64,000 nt of DNA. It comes from Diadema setosum. Taxonomy: Eukaryota > Echinodermata > Echinoidea > Diadematoida > Diadematidae. Numbering within the stretch: position 1 is the stretch's first letter; each line of letters begins with the position of its first letter. Positions 46,575 through 60,700 of the stretch are shown in pieces. Below the pieces are notes generated by a model. It was not told where the DNA came from, made no database searches, and was given only the letters and a program-made list of their open reading frames with translations. The stretch covers positions 2,700,978-2,764,977 of the forward strand of contig CM067070.1 in the NCBI GenBank assembly GCA_033980235.1, written 5' to 3'. Made by a program: the position numbers and the translations under genes.

Positions 46575-48756
46575 GTAAGTATAAGGATGTATGATGGTGA
46601 AAATGTCGTGGAGACGTTCAATTTAAGTTCCCTCTATACAAGACATTCATTATGAGCTCCCTCGTTGAGACATAATTATGTTGTATATCTAATTTTGTTT
46701 AAGTTTGTTATAGCTGATTTTAAGTATTTTAAGTATTGTTTGGGGCAAATTATTAGCTTTTTTTCTCCCTTTTTTCTCAAGAGTTTCCAAATTTTTCTCT
46801 CTTTGCTTCGCTATTTCTATTTAAAAAAGCAACAACATAATTTGAAAATGCACCAGTAGGAGGGTCAATGTAATGTTTTCCGCGAATATACACTGTCACA
46901 GTCCAACTATAACCAGGATTAGCCTTTTAACAAACACAATCATGTAAGGAATGCTTCTCTCTCTCTTCGTGTAGGTAATAACGGTAACACACTGTCAGAC
47001 GCTGAATGGTCCATCGTCAGTAGCGGTAGAACATGGAACTAACACACAGCTGACTTGCACAGTAATTGGAGGGACATCGTCAATCTTCACTTGGAGTGAT
47101 GTCTCAGGGGGTCAGTCTGTCATCATGTTCAGTGGAGGGTACAGAGTAAATTCTTCACCAAAATATGATGACTTCATTGTAATAGAGGATGCAGCCTCAT
47201 CTACACTGACAATCACTGATACACAGATTTTAGAGGAAGGGAGTTACGTTTGCCAGTCGAATGAAGTGATGAATCCTGCACCAGCTGCAGAAGTTACTGT
47301 GGAGGGTAAATATAAACATGTTACTGTTGCAACACGAACAAGCATTTTAGGCGATATGAAGGATCAAAAGCGATTGCCTTTAATAAGGATTTAGGGCTTC
47401 GTTTCATTCCTATAATCTTTAATACGTGCGATGTAGTTACTGTTGAGATGGAAGATCAGCAACGAATAGCAAATGATAACTAAAGGGAAAACATGACATC
47501 AGACGTGAATGCAAACAAATTGCACATTATACATTTTCCTTCCTGTGTAGTCAATAATTGAGTGTGTACAGAAGTAATGCATGCAAGCAATGCGAGAGCT
47601 GTCTTGACAAATCCCCAGAAAAAATGAAAGAAGGAGAAAAGAAAAAAACACACACACAAGAAATAAAGTAAGATTTAATATGCACGTTAGTAGGTATAAA
47701 CCGAATGAAGAAAGGAACGCTTGGAACAGCAAAATAATAGAGGGACTGAGAAACAAGTAATTCATAATCAGTGAGAATACCAGCTGGGATGCCACGTCTT
47801 TCTGAACTTTTGTGTGGCCTTCTGTGGCTTTTCTATCTCTTTCTTTTGTTATTTCGCAAAAGAAACATTCCACAAGTCATGCTCTTTAAAGAAGACTGAA
47901 ACAAAAAATAGATTTGCAAATATGGGTAGTCAACAGTAACTGTTGCATAATATCCTATATTCGTTGATCATCCATATCGCAACACTAGTCTTGTAACATT
48001 ATGTCTCTATCATTGCATAAAGCTCGAACTGTTGGAAAACCCAGTGACTCAAGTTCTTTTCACGTTGTTTCCCAACAGTCTTTTTTTAAGGGTTTGGACG
48101 TGCTGAGCAAAGTATTAGGAGATTGCTTGTTTATAAACAGTTCACGTGATATACGAACAATGTTAATCAGCACTGAACCTTACCACCTATTCCTTTAGGG
48201 CATTTATATGCAACATGTCATTTGCCAATCTTCTCGTCTGTAATGATATTATCTTGGTGTAATGTACGTATAACACACAAACTGATGTAGTTAGATTTTC
48301 AGGATAAGGGTATGATCCATAACATTTCAGTGTTTTTCCTAACATAGCCCAACTGCATTTTTTTTGTTATATTTCTCTATTACTGTACCGTAAGCAAGTG
48401 GAGTAGAATTAGAAATAACATCATAAAAACCGTTCAGATCAAAATATGAGAAACATGGCCTCTTACTCTGCAGTTGTGCCGAAGATAGTTTAATGACAAC
48501 TTGTTTCTTTGACTACTTAGTTTCCGTTAGTCTCATTATTGTCTTCTATCAAATAATGCAAGGGTTTGAATTTCACGTCAAAGCAAAGAGAACAGAAAAT
48601 TACACCGCTGAGCATAGATACTCAAAATCACAAGGCAGACATTTTTTTATTTTTTATTACTGTTTATTACACTCTGTTATTGTGTGTGCAAGTGCTTCTA
48701 AGGATGTGTGTACTTGTGTGTATTCTCCGTGTTATTGCATCTAAAATAACATTTAA

Positions 48757-48787
<31 letters not shown>

Positions 48788-51700
48788 CTTTTTTATTTTA
48801 ATCTATAACAGTGAGACCAACATTATCGTTAACATTGAACTCAACTTTGATCGCTGGAGAAACATACGAGGCAGTGGGCACAGCTGATGGAAGCCGACCA
48901 ACAGTAGACATCAACTGGTATCTTGGTAACGTACAACAGACTACTGGGATAGTTACAACAAATGCTCAAAATGCTGTTGATTCAGAACTGACTGATACAA
49001 GGAGTACGTTTACTTTCGTGCCAACAAAGGACAATAACAGGCAATCTCTACGATGTGAAACCACTGGGCATCAATTGACCAGTCTTAACCAGCAAGATAG
49101 CATCGCTTCTCTCAATGTACACTGTAAGTAAAAGCCTGACATGAATATATTTTTTGTAGTTAGTTTATTTTTTTTGGCTCCTTACTTTTTCTTACTTTCA
49201 CTTCTCACTTTAAGAAAATGTATGTTAGATAATAATCGTTACACTGTAATATTTTGCAACCCCTCCCCATTGTTTCTACAATGCAGTTTGCAGTCGCGAT
49301 TATTAAACACCGACAGCCAGAAGTCACTTCCGATGAAGACAAACAGTTCAAAAAGATTAAATCTTTTTGAACTGTTTGTCTTCATCGGAAGTGACTTCTG
49401 GCTGTCGGTGTTTAATAATCGCGACTGCAAACTGTTTACAAGACCCTAGAACATCAAAGCAGAAATTGAAATTTCTGCTTTGATGTTCTAGGGTCTTGTA
49501 AACACTTTTTTAACAGATTTTTGACTGACTAACTGGAAATGCACATTATCATGTCTTATTATTAATAATTGATATTCACTTTTGCCACACAAACAGAAAA
49601 CATTCGACAAAGAAAAAGGGCACAAAACAATATTCATCAATCAAAACAAAAATGAAAATTGTTTATGTAAAATGTGAGGGAGTACATTATGATAGATCTG
49701 TCAAGATGATTCAAAAGAAAAATTGCTGTTGCCTTGCAGTCCCACCTGATGCTGGTATCATGACAGTTGACTTCAGTGAGAATACAGCTACCACGATGCT
49801 CAGCATAACATGCTCCATCCCGCAGGATGATGAGCCAAACCCGTTCATCGATACATATTACATTTACGAAAACGTAACTGACAACCCTTCTCCAGTCTCA
49901 TCAGCTGCAACCTTCACCGGGACAACTCCCGATTTTGACACGGAATATCTCTGTGTTGGTGGAAGCTATCTTGGAAACACCACAACTACGAGAACATATT
50001 ATGTTCCAAACAGTAAGTACGTGTAGCATCCATTGTTAAAACTGAAAACAACCATCGTTGACGATTTTAGGGAATGTAAATAATAACATTTAATGGATGA
50101 GATAGCAGAGAAACATAAGAAAATTTACTAATATGATTATGAACATGAACATAGCAGGCACAATTTAAGCGAACAGAAGTGGAACAAGTGACATTGATAT
50201 TTTTGAAGAGTATTCGGATAGACAATTTTACAGAATTTACATTTTTGACTTCTTTTCAATATCAAAGTAAGACTAAAATATCTTTTAAGTTTGTATAGTC
50301 ACTAGTGTGTGTGTGTGTGTGTTTGTGTGTCTTTGTGCGTGAATATGAATTGTACTGGCATGTAGCACGTCAGGGTTTGTCAGCATGAACAAATACATTA
50401 CACATAAACCTGTCGTTTCTTTGTTGATTCTCATCACCACCGACTCATTTAGATAGGGCTACAACATTAGCTCCGACCACGGGAGGATGAGAGTCAATTT
50501 CGGGGTCATTGTTTGCCATTGATTTGTTTGTGTATTTGCATTGATTATGAAACAGGATCCTTTTCAAAATTATTATTCAATAATTAGATACAGGGAGAAG
50601 TAATAATTCTAAAATAATAAAATATTTGCTTCGTGAATGTCTGTTTATGTTTGATTTCATATTCATTCCATTGCTAATTCATATTCAGATGATATAACAT
50701 ATTTTCATCACGCTAATAAATGTAAAATGCATTAGGATTGCATGTTTAAAATTGCATTTTAGAAGCGAGTTTCTAGTAACATTACTGATTTGTACATTGT
50801 ATGTAACGCTCCATATTAGACGGAAAGTATAGAGAAGAAGTCCAATTTGAAATCCTTGTTTTAATCTGTAAAACATGTCGCTTCTATGTGTATTCTTAAC
50901 ACCAACATATGTAGCAGGTAGGCATACAACATTCAATCCTACCACGGGAAGAGAAACCTCGATTTTAATGTCTTCGGAATCACCAACAGGTAGGATTGTC
51001 GTTGCAACTATTGTTTGTCTTTTGTCTGTGTATTTGTAGTGGATATGAAACAGGATCCTTTTCAAACTTATTGTTCAATAATTTGTTATAGGGAGATGTA
51101 ATAATTCTAAAATAGTAAAATATTTGCTTCGTGAATGTCCGTTTATGTTTGATTTCATATTCATTCCATTGTTAATTCATGTTCAAATGAAATAACACAT
51201 ATATTTTCATCATGCTTATGTAAAATGCATGGGGATGGCATGTTTAAAATTACATTTTAGAAGTGAGAACCGGTAACATTACTGATTTGAATATAACGCT
51301 CGTTATCAGACTGTAATGTAGAGAAGTCCGATTTGACGTCATTGTTTTTAATCGCTGATTAAGTAAATCAAAGTAAGGGCCTGCCCAATATTGGAAAGTA
51401 CTATCTACCGTTGGGAGCAGTGATGTAAAAAGAAAGAATGTTCGAGATATCGCATTTGATGCACATGTGAAGGTCAGTTGTATCACTAAAACATCTTACT
51501 ATATGTCAGTAAACATTTCGCAATAAAGCCTTTTAAAGCGATATCACTATTTTTTCATTGAACCATTACTGTAAACGGTTTACTCCAGACATTTTTTATT
51601 ACGAATATTGTTCACATTTGTATATCTAACAATACGAAACATTAATTACACTGATTCCCAAGGAACACTTCTGCTTGTTTACTTTCTTTCTTTCTTTTTT

Positions 51701-54700
51701 CGGGGAGGGGGCAAAATCTCGACGGGGCACATATTGTACACCACCCCCTTCCCACGATAGGAAGTTTTTGTAAAAAAAGAGTAAAAAACACTCGTTTATA
51801 GAGCAATTGAAAGCCAAATTCTAAGAAATGAAACATAGTGAAAAAAAAAATAGTGCGAAGGACAACGATTATAACATACGGGGACTATTTCTGTGACGAT
51901 GTGAGATCCTTGGCGAGGGAGCGAAGCGATCGAGCGGGGAGAGGGTCTGGGAGGGGTTTCCACGGTAAGGACTTTTTGTAAAAACAGAGTACAAAAGTCG
52001 TGTTTATAGAGCATTTAAAAGGAAATATCTAGGGATTTAAACATGACTAAAAAAGTAGTTAGGAGGAATACGATTGTAACACACGGGGGTATGTGACGGT
52101 GTGAGATCCTCGGCGAGGGAGCGAATCGACCGAACGGGGGGAGGGTGTGAGAGGGGGGATACCTCCCTCCCAAGGTAAGGACTTTTTATACAAAACACAT
52201 TACATAAGTTGCGTTTATAGAACATTTAAATGCAAATTTTTAGGGAATTAGACATGATAAAAATTCAATTCAATTCAATTTTTATTTTCCACACATGGGG
52301 TGGAACACCCTCGTCAGCCAAAGGCTGGTTTTCAGAGGGGTCCACACATACAGTTTAAAGATACAAACATTATACATACAGTATGACAAGGATATACATA
52401 ATACACATAATATGCAAAGAACAAGAAACAGGGTATAAGCACCATGATAGCTTGTTTCAGACACAAAAGAAGAAAAAGGGAAAAAATATCTACAAGGCCT
52501 TAGATTACGACATAAAAAAAAAATCGTTTAAAGGACTACGATTATAACATATCCCTTGGATAGGACATAAAATGGAGGTCCCGTGTATGAGAGAATAACA
52601 ACTCATGCACGTAAAAGATCCCGCTTCATTCATTCATCGCAAAGAGCAGGGTGTTTAACCCGGTGAAGTGGTCCCACCTCACATCCAACTGGACCCCATG
52701 AAAGACCAGCTTAACGTAGCTGAATATGGGCTATCCAGCCATCTTGTCAGGTGGAAAATGAACAAACAAACATAGTATACATTAGGGTACATTATGTGAC
52801 GGTGTTAGATCCTGTGGGTGTGGGAGGGGAGTGTCACGGGAGGGACTTTTTGTAAAAACCTAATATAAAAGCCGCGTTTACAGAATGTTTTAATTTAAAT
52901 TTCTAGGGAATTTAACATAGTAAAAAAAAAAAAAAACACCGCGAAAGACTATGATCATAACCTTAATATGAAAACTATTCGTTTTACTACATGTACGGGC
53001 AGAACGAGCGAGCCACATTCACTTTTCCTTTTGTCTGAACTGCATTCATTAAAAGCTTAAACGTGATTGCATTGTTCGAGCAAAAAAAAAATCATATATT
53101 GTTTAAAAAAAAACAAAATAAGATGAAAAATATAAGCTTAAGCTTTACTAAAAACTAGTTTTCCCCCCCCCCCCCAAAAAAAAAAATCTAATGGGCGACA
53201 GGGGTAATAGCCCCCCCCCCCCCCCCCCGCTTCCGGCGCCCTTGATTGATTCAAATAGTTACATTTGGCTGTTTCCTTTCTTAACTCACAGTCTACAATT
53301 GTAAATTTTGAAGCATAAAAGCTGACTTTTCGCTTCACCTGCAAATGGAAAATTTTAAGTTTAAATCTTCAGTGTCACTTAAAACATTTCCCAAGATTCC
53401 GAGTATGAGTACAGAAATGATATCATGTTTTATAAAACAATTCTGACATTGCGCTTTATTGTAACATCACAAAGCTGCCGCTCTGACATCGTGTGCTGCT
53501 GCATGCTTCTTATGGTAAATGAGACCAATGACTAGCTGTTCTGTTGATTCACTGTAGGATCTCTTCACAACATCGCATCCACCATACGACTTCTCGCTTT
53601 TCATTTCATTTCAATTAATTTGTTTCATTCTTATTTTTTTTATCCAAAAAAAAACACCAACAAAGAATAAACCAGGATTTACAACATATATGCTAGTATT
53701 CAACTTTACATGATATATAATTGTTAACAAATGAACAATTTTACATGCATACGGGGCATAAGTTATGTTTGGAGAAAAAAAAAGAATTGAGAGGTCCACT
53801 GAAAAGCATATTCGGTACTTTGTAAATTGTTAAAGAAGAAATTTATAGGAAATAATATATAAATTGACTGTTTTCCATCATTTAATGTTATTTTGATTAA
53901 TTTCTGACATAAATCATACAATAAAAGTTGTCTCTGCTTTGAATATAAGAATCTTTATTTTTGTCAAATTTGAGCACTGGAGGAAGTTCGATGCGGCTAC
54001 GAAAAGTGCCAAATCTGTGACGTCACCACGTGTGTATGCAATCCAGTGGGATTTACGTATAAAGGCAAACTGTGTCCACTTTTCAGGAAATTGGTGTGTA
54101 ATTTGTTGTCAATCTATCGTCCGCCAAAACTATATATACACGTCGTGAAATAAAGTTTGTTTGTTTGTGTTCATTGGAATCATATTTTACACCCATAAAT
54201 TTACGGAAAAACAAAGTTTTAAAAGCACAAACCCTAATGTCAGCTCAAGATTCACGATTGCCGTGATCAGCTGTTCCTTCGTACAGCCACAATTTGCTGT
54301 TATTATTGACACAACAAATCGATCATTGTGGGGGAATTGCATATAGCTGAGGGTAATATAATAATAATTACATACTCATGAAGGATTATAACTAAGTCAA
54401 AGAGCTGTAATTGATTGAAAATCATTTTTACACCCATAAATTTAACATAAACACGACGTTTGAAAAGCACAAAACGTACCGTAATCAGCTCAAGATTCGC
54501 GATTGCCGTGATCAGGTGTACGCACAACAGTACCAGCAGAATCGGCAGTGAAGAGGTATTCCTTGATGCCGTGATTTCAGCTTGATTCTTCTTCGAAATG
54601 GCATGATGAAGGTTTGTTAGATAAATGTGACCTTCTTTTTCTCTTGTGTGTTGGTTTAAATTCTAATTTCTATCTCAACTTGCTAAAAAAAACAACAACA

Positions 54701-57700
54701 GTCTAACAAAGCGGGAAACTGCAACATTTCAGTGCTGAGCAGCAGTCACGATACACGGGGATGTTGCATGCAAGCATGCACCGCTGCTGCAGCGATCCCC
54801 ATAGTATAACACGTAGGTTGCTTGTAAACAAGGGGGGGTCCTCGGCCCAGTTGACTAATCGTGAACACGTATTTCGATCACGTGTCTTGGTAAGCAACAA
54901 GGCTGTTTACGCGTCTGGGAGACGATTTGCATAAACTTACGCATGTTTCAGACGAATTTATGAATGGAAGTGACTAGCATGACATCATGTCATGACCATA
55001 TTTGGAATAAGCAGAGGTAGAGCTTTCTGTAGGTATACCAAATGTGTCAGGGTTCAATTCAGAATATCTAAGACACGATCGCCAAAAGAACAATCATTTT
55101 CGCCGTAAGCGAAGGCGATTTAGTCTTTAGACGTAAGATTTTGGCCAACATTTGAGATTGACATCCCACTTTTCTCTTCAAAATTCCACAATTTGTAGGT
55201 TGTATTTGAAGGGTTTGTTTGCAAAAACCGATAAGTCCATTTTTGAAGGTTTTGAAGTACGATCTCTGTCATAAAGCACAAAATAATACCCTTTAAATGA
55301 CATATTGGTCACTACATTTAAAGGGAAGGTAAACCCTAAGAGCAATGTGGATTGAGTGAAAGCAGCATCATTAGTAGAACACATCAGTGAAAGTTTGAGG
55401 AAAATCGGACAATCGATGCAAAAGTTATGAATTTTTAAAGTTTTGGTATTGGAACCGCTGGAATAGGAGACTACTAGAGGTTATGACGTATGAGAGGACA
55501 ACAATACAAAGAAAATATACAGGAAATTCAACAAAAATTCATTTTTCTAGCATTATGAACGAGCACTTGACTAACCGCTTTCAGAAAGCATGGGGAATAA
55601 TTGCTAACCTTAACATATATATGTCAGTATCAAGTTGACGGAATTTGTAATTTTCGTGAAAAATGGATTTTTGTAGAATTTTCTTTATATTTTCTTTGTA
55701 TTGTTGTCCACTCATACGTCATAGCTTCTAGTAGTCTCCTCATCCAGCGGTTCCAACACCAAAACTTTAAAAATCCATAACTTTTGCATCGATTGTCCGA
55801 TTTTCTTCAAACTTTCACTGATGCGTTCTACTAATGTTGCTGCTTTCACTCAACCCACATTGCTCTTAGGGTTTATCTTCCCTTTAATGGTATATATATT
55901 TTTGAAGTTATGGTCACAAGAAGCAAAAAAATTCTTATTATTCTCTTTATTTTTCTTGACCTTTAATCGTAAATATCTCCATTTGGCAAATATGGACTTA
56001 TCGGTTTTTGCAAACAAACTCTTCATTTCGAAATGTTGTTAATATCTATCAGAAACTAGAAAATTTCCCCTACAACGTGATATCAAAATGTCAATTTGGT
56101 CCCTGAGGTAGGTCATTTTTTGACCTTTTTCGGGCTGTAGCGCGAAATTACATTTGCCGAGAAGTTTCGGGTTTTGCCAGAGCGGGTCTCATAATATCTA
56201 GCCGTACGGCAAATCAGCTCATACACATTAGGTGACGTCGCTCAAATCCGATTTTTTTTTTTTTTTTGTAGCGAATGGAGTTACGTGGTCATGGAAATTG
56301 GGTGTTTTTTCAATCTCAAAAACATTTTAGGGGTAAAGTTACATCGTCTAAAAGATATCCAGTTTTGTTAACTAGCTTCTTAGCTTTCCGTAGATATCAA
56401 ACTTGTCATATTTCCAGATTCTCTATAAATTTCTGTTTTAACCACTCAAAGGATTTTTGTGAACATACGTGTATTTTGTTTACAAAGACAGGACGTGGAA
56501 CAAGACAGGACAGAACAAGACAGGAGAAACATAACCACATAACATGACTTGACAGAATGGTATAACATTCTTTTCTCTTTCTTTTGATCCAAAATACAAA
56601 GCAAATCAAATATACTTTGCATCATTTCAAGTTTCTCGTTAAAACTGTAGGCCTCGATGCCTCCAAAAGAACTTCGCCCCTCAGCGATGGTTCTTTGGAG
56701 TCACCTCTGCCCATAGTTTTAATCAGAAACTCTCAAGGAATAGTATATTTCTATAAAAGATGTGAAACACTGCTTGTCTTTCATGTTTTTTTTTTAAACT
56801 TAAGATCATATTAATCAAACAAAGTGGAAATATTTTAGCATGCGGAGAGAACGTTCAGATAATCAACCATTTTTGTTAAAGTGGTCATCATCAACAATTT
56901 AAATTATTTTTTTCTAATAAGTGTTTTATTTACATGAAGTATTTGCAATTGTTCAGTTGCTGTTAATGGCTTATACTCTGAAAACAAAATGTATTAAAAA
57001 TAATGAAAGCAGTTGAAAACATCTGGGAAACGGCACCATTCTCTACGTTCCTATTATTTCAACATTTGATAGCAGCTATTTCCATAGCAACTGGTTGACA
57101 AATTGCCCTAAATCCACGTAAATGTAGGGCAAGTTGTCAATCAGTTGCACTGAAACATCTAGACGGAAGAACATCATGAGCTATTTCAATAGTTGCGATG
57201 TTTGATAGTTTACAGTCAAGTAGTTCACAGATATCCCGTTCAAATATAGCGTGATGACTTTGTCATGTTTGTCGAGATTTGTAAGCGGCTGTAAAACACA
57301 AGTGGTATATCAGACTGTTACTGTGTAACAAATTGTTCCTTTTGTTTACTCTCTCGCTCTTCTTCTTCTTCTCTCTCTCCCTCTCTCTTTCAAGGGAAAC
57401 GTACTTCTTGTGTGTGGGTTTTCCCTGTTATTTTCCCATTAGCTATTTTGTCCAAACTATCATACTCGGCCCCCAATAGGCGGACAATCACTAGACCTAC
57501 GATATAACGTACAAGAACGATCACTGTTGTATCACTGTGATGATAGTGACATCAAGATAATGCCCATTAGATTCAATTGTATGTTCAAGGGACAGTACTT
57601 TAAAAAAATGCTTGTAACAAATGACTCCTTCTTAACATTTATCGATCATTTTCTCAAGAGAAACCATAATCAAAGGTATAATCATTAATGACTTGAACGT

Positions 57701-60700
57701 GAACAATCTGACATCCAAGACAATCATCTTTTTCAATGTCATATTTGAAAAAAATGAAATAACTAAAAACTTCATTGCAATAAAATGCACAGACCCTTTC
57801 AAGAAAATCATACGAGCATACAACAAAATCTCGCTTTCATTCTTGATAAAAATGATAGCAAAACTACATTTGTATTATTAGTACGTTAATAACGCACACC
57901 CACAATATCCTGAACAGGAAGAGATTATAGCAAAAATTAAATTAAAAAATTAAAAGGACATTCCAGACGATTTCATAATTTCACATAATGTAGTGCATAA
58001 ATCAACAACTTCATGCATAGATTTGTGGAATTTACTGTGGGTTTTGAGCATAGAAACGATACTTTGAAAAACCTTAAACAAATTACACTGAACAAGGATG
58101 ATGACATAGGAGACTCACATAAATTCAGAAATGTAACACTGTAATTTTCATGACACTACCACTTGCTTGCGAGTTCACCTGTGTATAATCTATGCCTGCC
58201 TTCTTCTTTTGTTCTGCTTCCTTGAGCCCCAACTCATGCATTTTTATGGTGACTCTGCCATGTCATCATCCTTGTTCATTGCAATTTGTTCTAAATTTTG
58301 AAAATATTCTTATTCTTTATCCCAATTATCATAAATTCTGAAACTCTGTCCTCAGTATAACTAATTTATACATGTTTAAATGTAAAAATCTGAAAATCAT
58401 CCGGAGGTCTCCTTTAACCACAAGGAAGTCCCTCGAGGTGTACTAATTACAAGCCAAAGAGACACCATTATGTCGAGTGAAGAGATATTAAAGCAATTGC
58501 CACAATGTTTGAACACTTCTTTCCATCAGGAAGTTATCTCTCTAAAAAAATCATATCAGGTTCTTTAGGTAGCTAATTATACATGGTTCACATAATCTGG
58601 ACGAGGCATAAAATTCATATCACATGTGTGCTGAAACCAAGGGTAAAGTCCGTTTGGGGAATGATTCTCAAGAGGTTTGTAAGCATGTGCGAAGGGGAGG
58701 ATGAAAATTTCGTTGTACTTTGCTTACAGTCGACTTCTCTTCTATTTAAAGAAAACAATATGCATGACTGACTTTAATATGATATGATCATGCACAAACC
58801 TTGGACTTTTACCTTTATACCTTTATACAAAACCACAAATGCAATTTGAATATGAAAACATTCGATCTCATGTGAGATAGATACCAACGTATTAACGTGG
58901 GCCTATAACGGAGACATCAGGAATTTCTGTATAGCGCCCTTTTTGCCTTGTTGTTATAACTGGGTAGAAAGGAGACATAAACATCACCGTGTATAGTGGC
59001 GTTGCAGTCTGGTTCAGTTATTGTGACCTAGTATCGGATCACCATTATGACTTACCATCCTATCTGTAGATTTATTTGTTTGCCTGTTTTGTTTTATTTG
59101 TGTGCGATTTTCTCAAGTCACACTAAACAGGAGAATTATACATTTGGAAAGTAACATTACACCACGCATAAGGCTTAGCATGCTGCCGTACAAATTAATT
59201 CCAATACACACATATATTATGAGCATAACAGTATTCGATTAATACCGACATATAGGATGATAAAACAAAGAATTCAGAAGGAAATCGTGAAAATGGCAAT
59301 TGTAAAATTAATTACGTAATGATTGATTATTCATTCAGAATATGTTGTGCCGATACAATAACCAAAAATTAGGGAAAAAACAGAAATAAAGGGGATTTAA
59401 ATGATTTGATTTGAACATTCATTATTTCTAGACATTAATATAAAGGAAAAGCAGCTGATTGGCATTGATCAAGGCCTCGGAGTAAAATAAGAAATTAAAT
59501 TTAACTTACATAACTATTTGTAAGGTACGTTTCTGCATCAATATTAAACTCCAAAATTTCGTAATAATTTGTGAAGTTAAAAGAAAGAGGGGATATTACA
59601 AATAATTTTCATTTTATATGATTTTCATAGGCATTTTTTTTCAAATATAACAAATGACAAATAACATAATAACGTATATTATAATTATCACCATTATACT
59701 GTTTTGAATTGAGTGCTGTGAAGTATAATTTTGATAATTTGACCTTTTGTCATCTATCGTAAGTGTGTATTTTGGGTATTTACGTGTCGTGTGATTGTCA
59801 GTAAGATATTTCTTCCTGCAATATTAGCTTTGATATGATCATGAGTATACTTTTACATATACTCATGCAGAAGGTTATTAGACTCCTTATATATCTGTAT
59901 AAACTGTCTGTAAATAAACTCACTAAAAAAGGACACAAAATTTCGTGTGCGGGTATCATCGGCTATTATAGTTCGATATCTATCTTTTTTTTCTTAAGTG
60001 TCTCAAAAGAATATAGTCCAGTTGTGGACTTTATTTGCTCAAGGAGATTATTTCAAACATCTGGTCCATGGTGTCTAATTGACTTGTTGAGCTTTCATTA
60101 GCTTGGGATTGCGGACGTAATAGTCTTTGAAATGTCGAATTGGGTACAGGTGGACGCTGGAGTTCACAGTGTACAGGTTGTTGAATGGGTATGGGGGGGG
60201 GGATTTGTAAAAGTTATTTTGTACACGATTATCGCGGATTGTAAAATAGTTTATGTACCTTTCCTAATGCAAGAATAACAACTGTTGAGCAGGCATATAT
60301 CTTGAAACGTAAAGAAATTGTTAACATTGGTATTTTTTCAGAGTGGAAATGTGCTTTCAAAGCATCAGCGTTTATAATGGCGGTAACGCATTATCATCAC
60401 TTACTGTTGCTGTCGTTTTTATGCCAATATGTTTGTAATGTAGATGGCGCCTGCCCTTGTTGCTGTCCATTGTCTGGTATGGTAACTGCAGTGTCAATCA
60501 TGGGGGTACTGCTTGCTGTTTCCATAACGGTTAATGTTCTTCAATTCTATAGACAGAGCAGAGGTTGGTATGAATGGCTTGTTATTTGGATTCATCATAT
60601 ATTTTTGTTATTATTAGTAGTATTATTATCTGTATTGTTATTATCATAATTATCATTATCATTATTTTCTAATATCTTCATTTTGTACATTATATGAATA

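Larger units (their letters stand above)
51700..52960 (+). repeat. Satellite of about 200 bp, about four units with insertions
   Basis: Units start near 51750, 51965, 52175 and 52840. Each contains GACTTTTTGTAAAAA, GTTTATAGAGCATTT, TCTAGGGATTT and GATCCTCGGCGAGGGAGCG-type blocks. The last unit is separated by retroelement insertions. Confidence 0.8.

Noticed and set aside
47499..47873. 124-residue minus-strand frame in gene 2 intron 2
   Set aside because: Low-complexity Phe/Leu-rich translation without family resemblance.
49141..49449. Matching proteins on both strands near 49300
   Set aside because: They are the same palindrome read twice, inside an intron.
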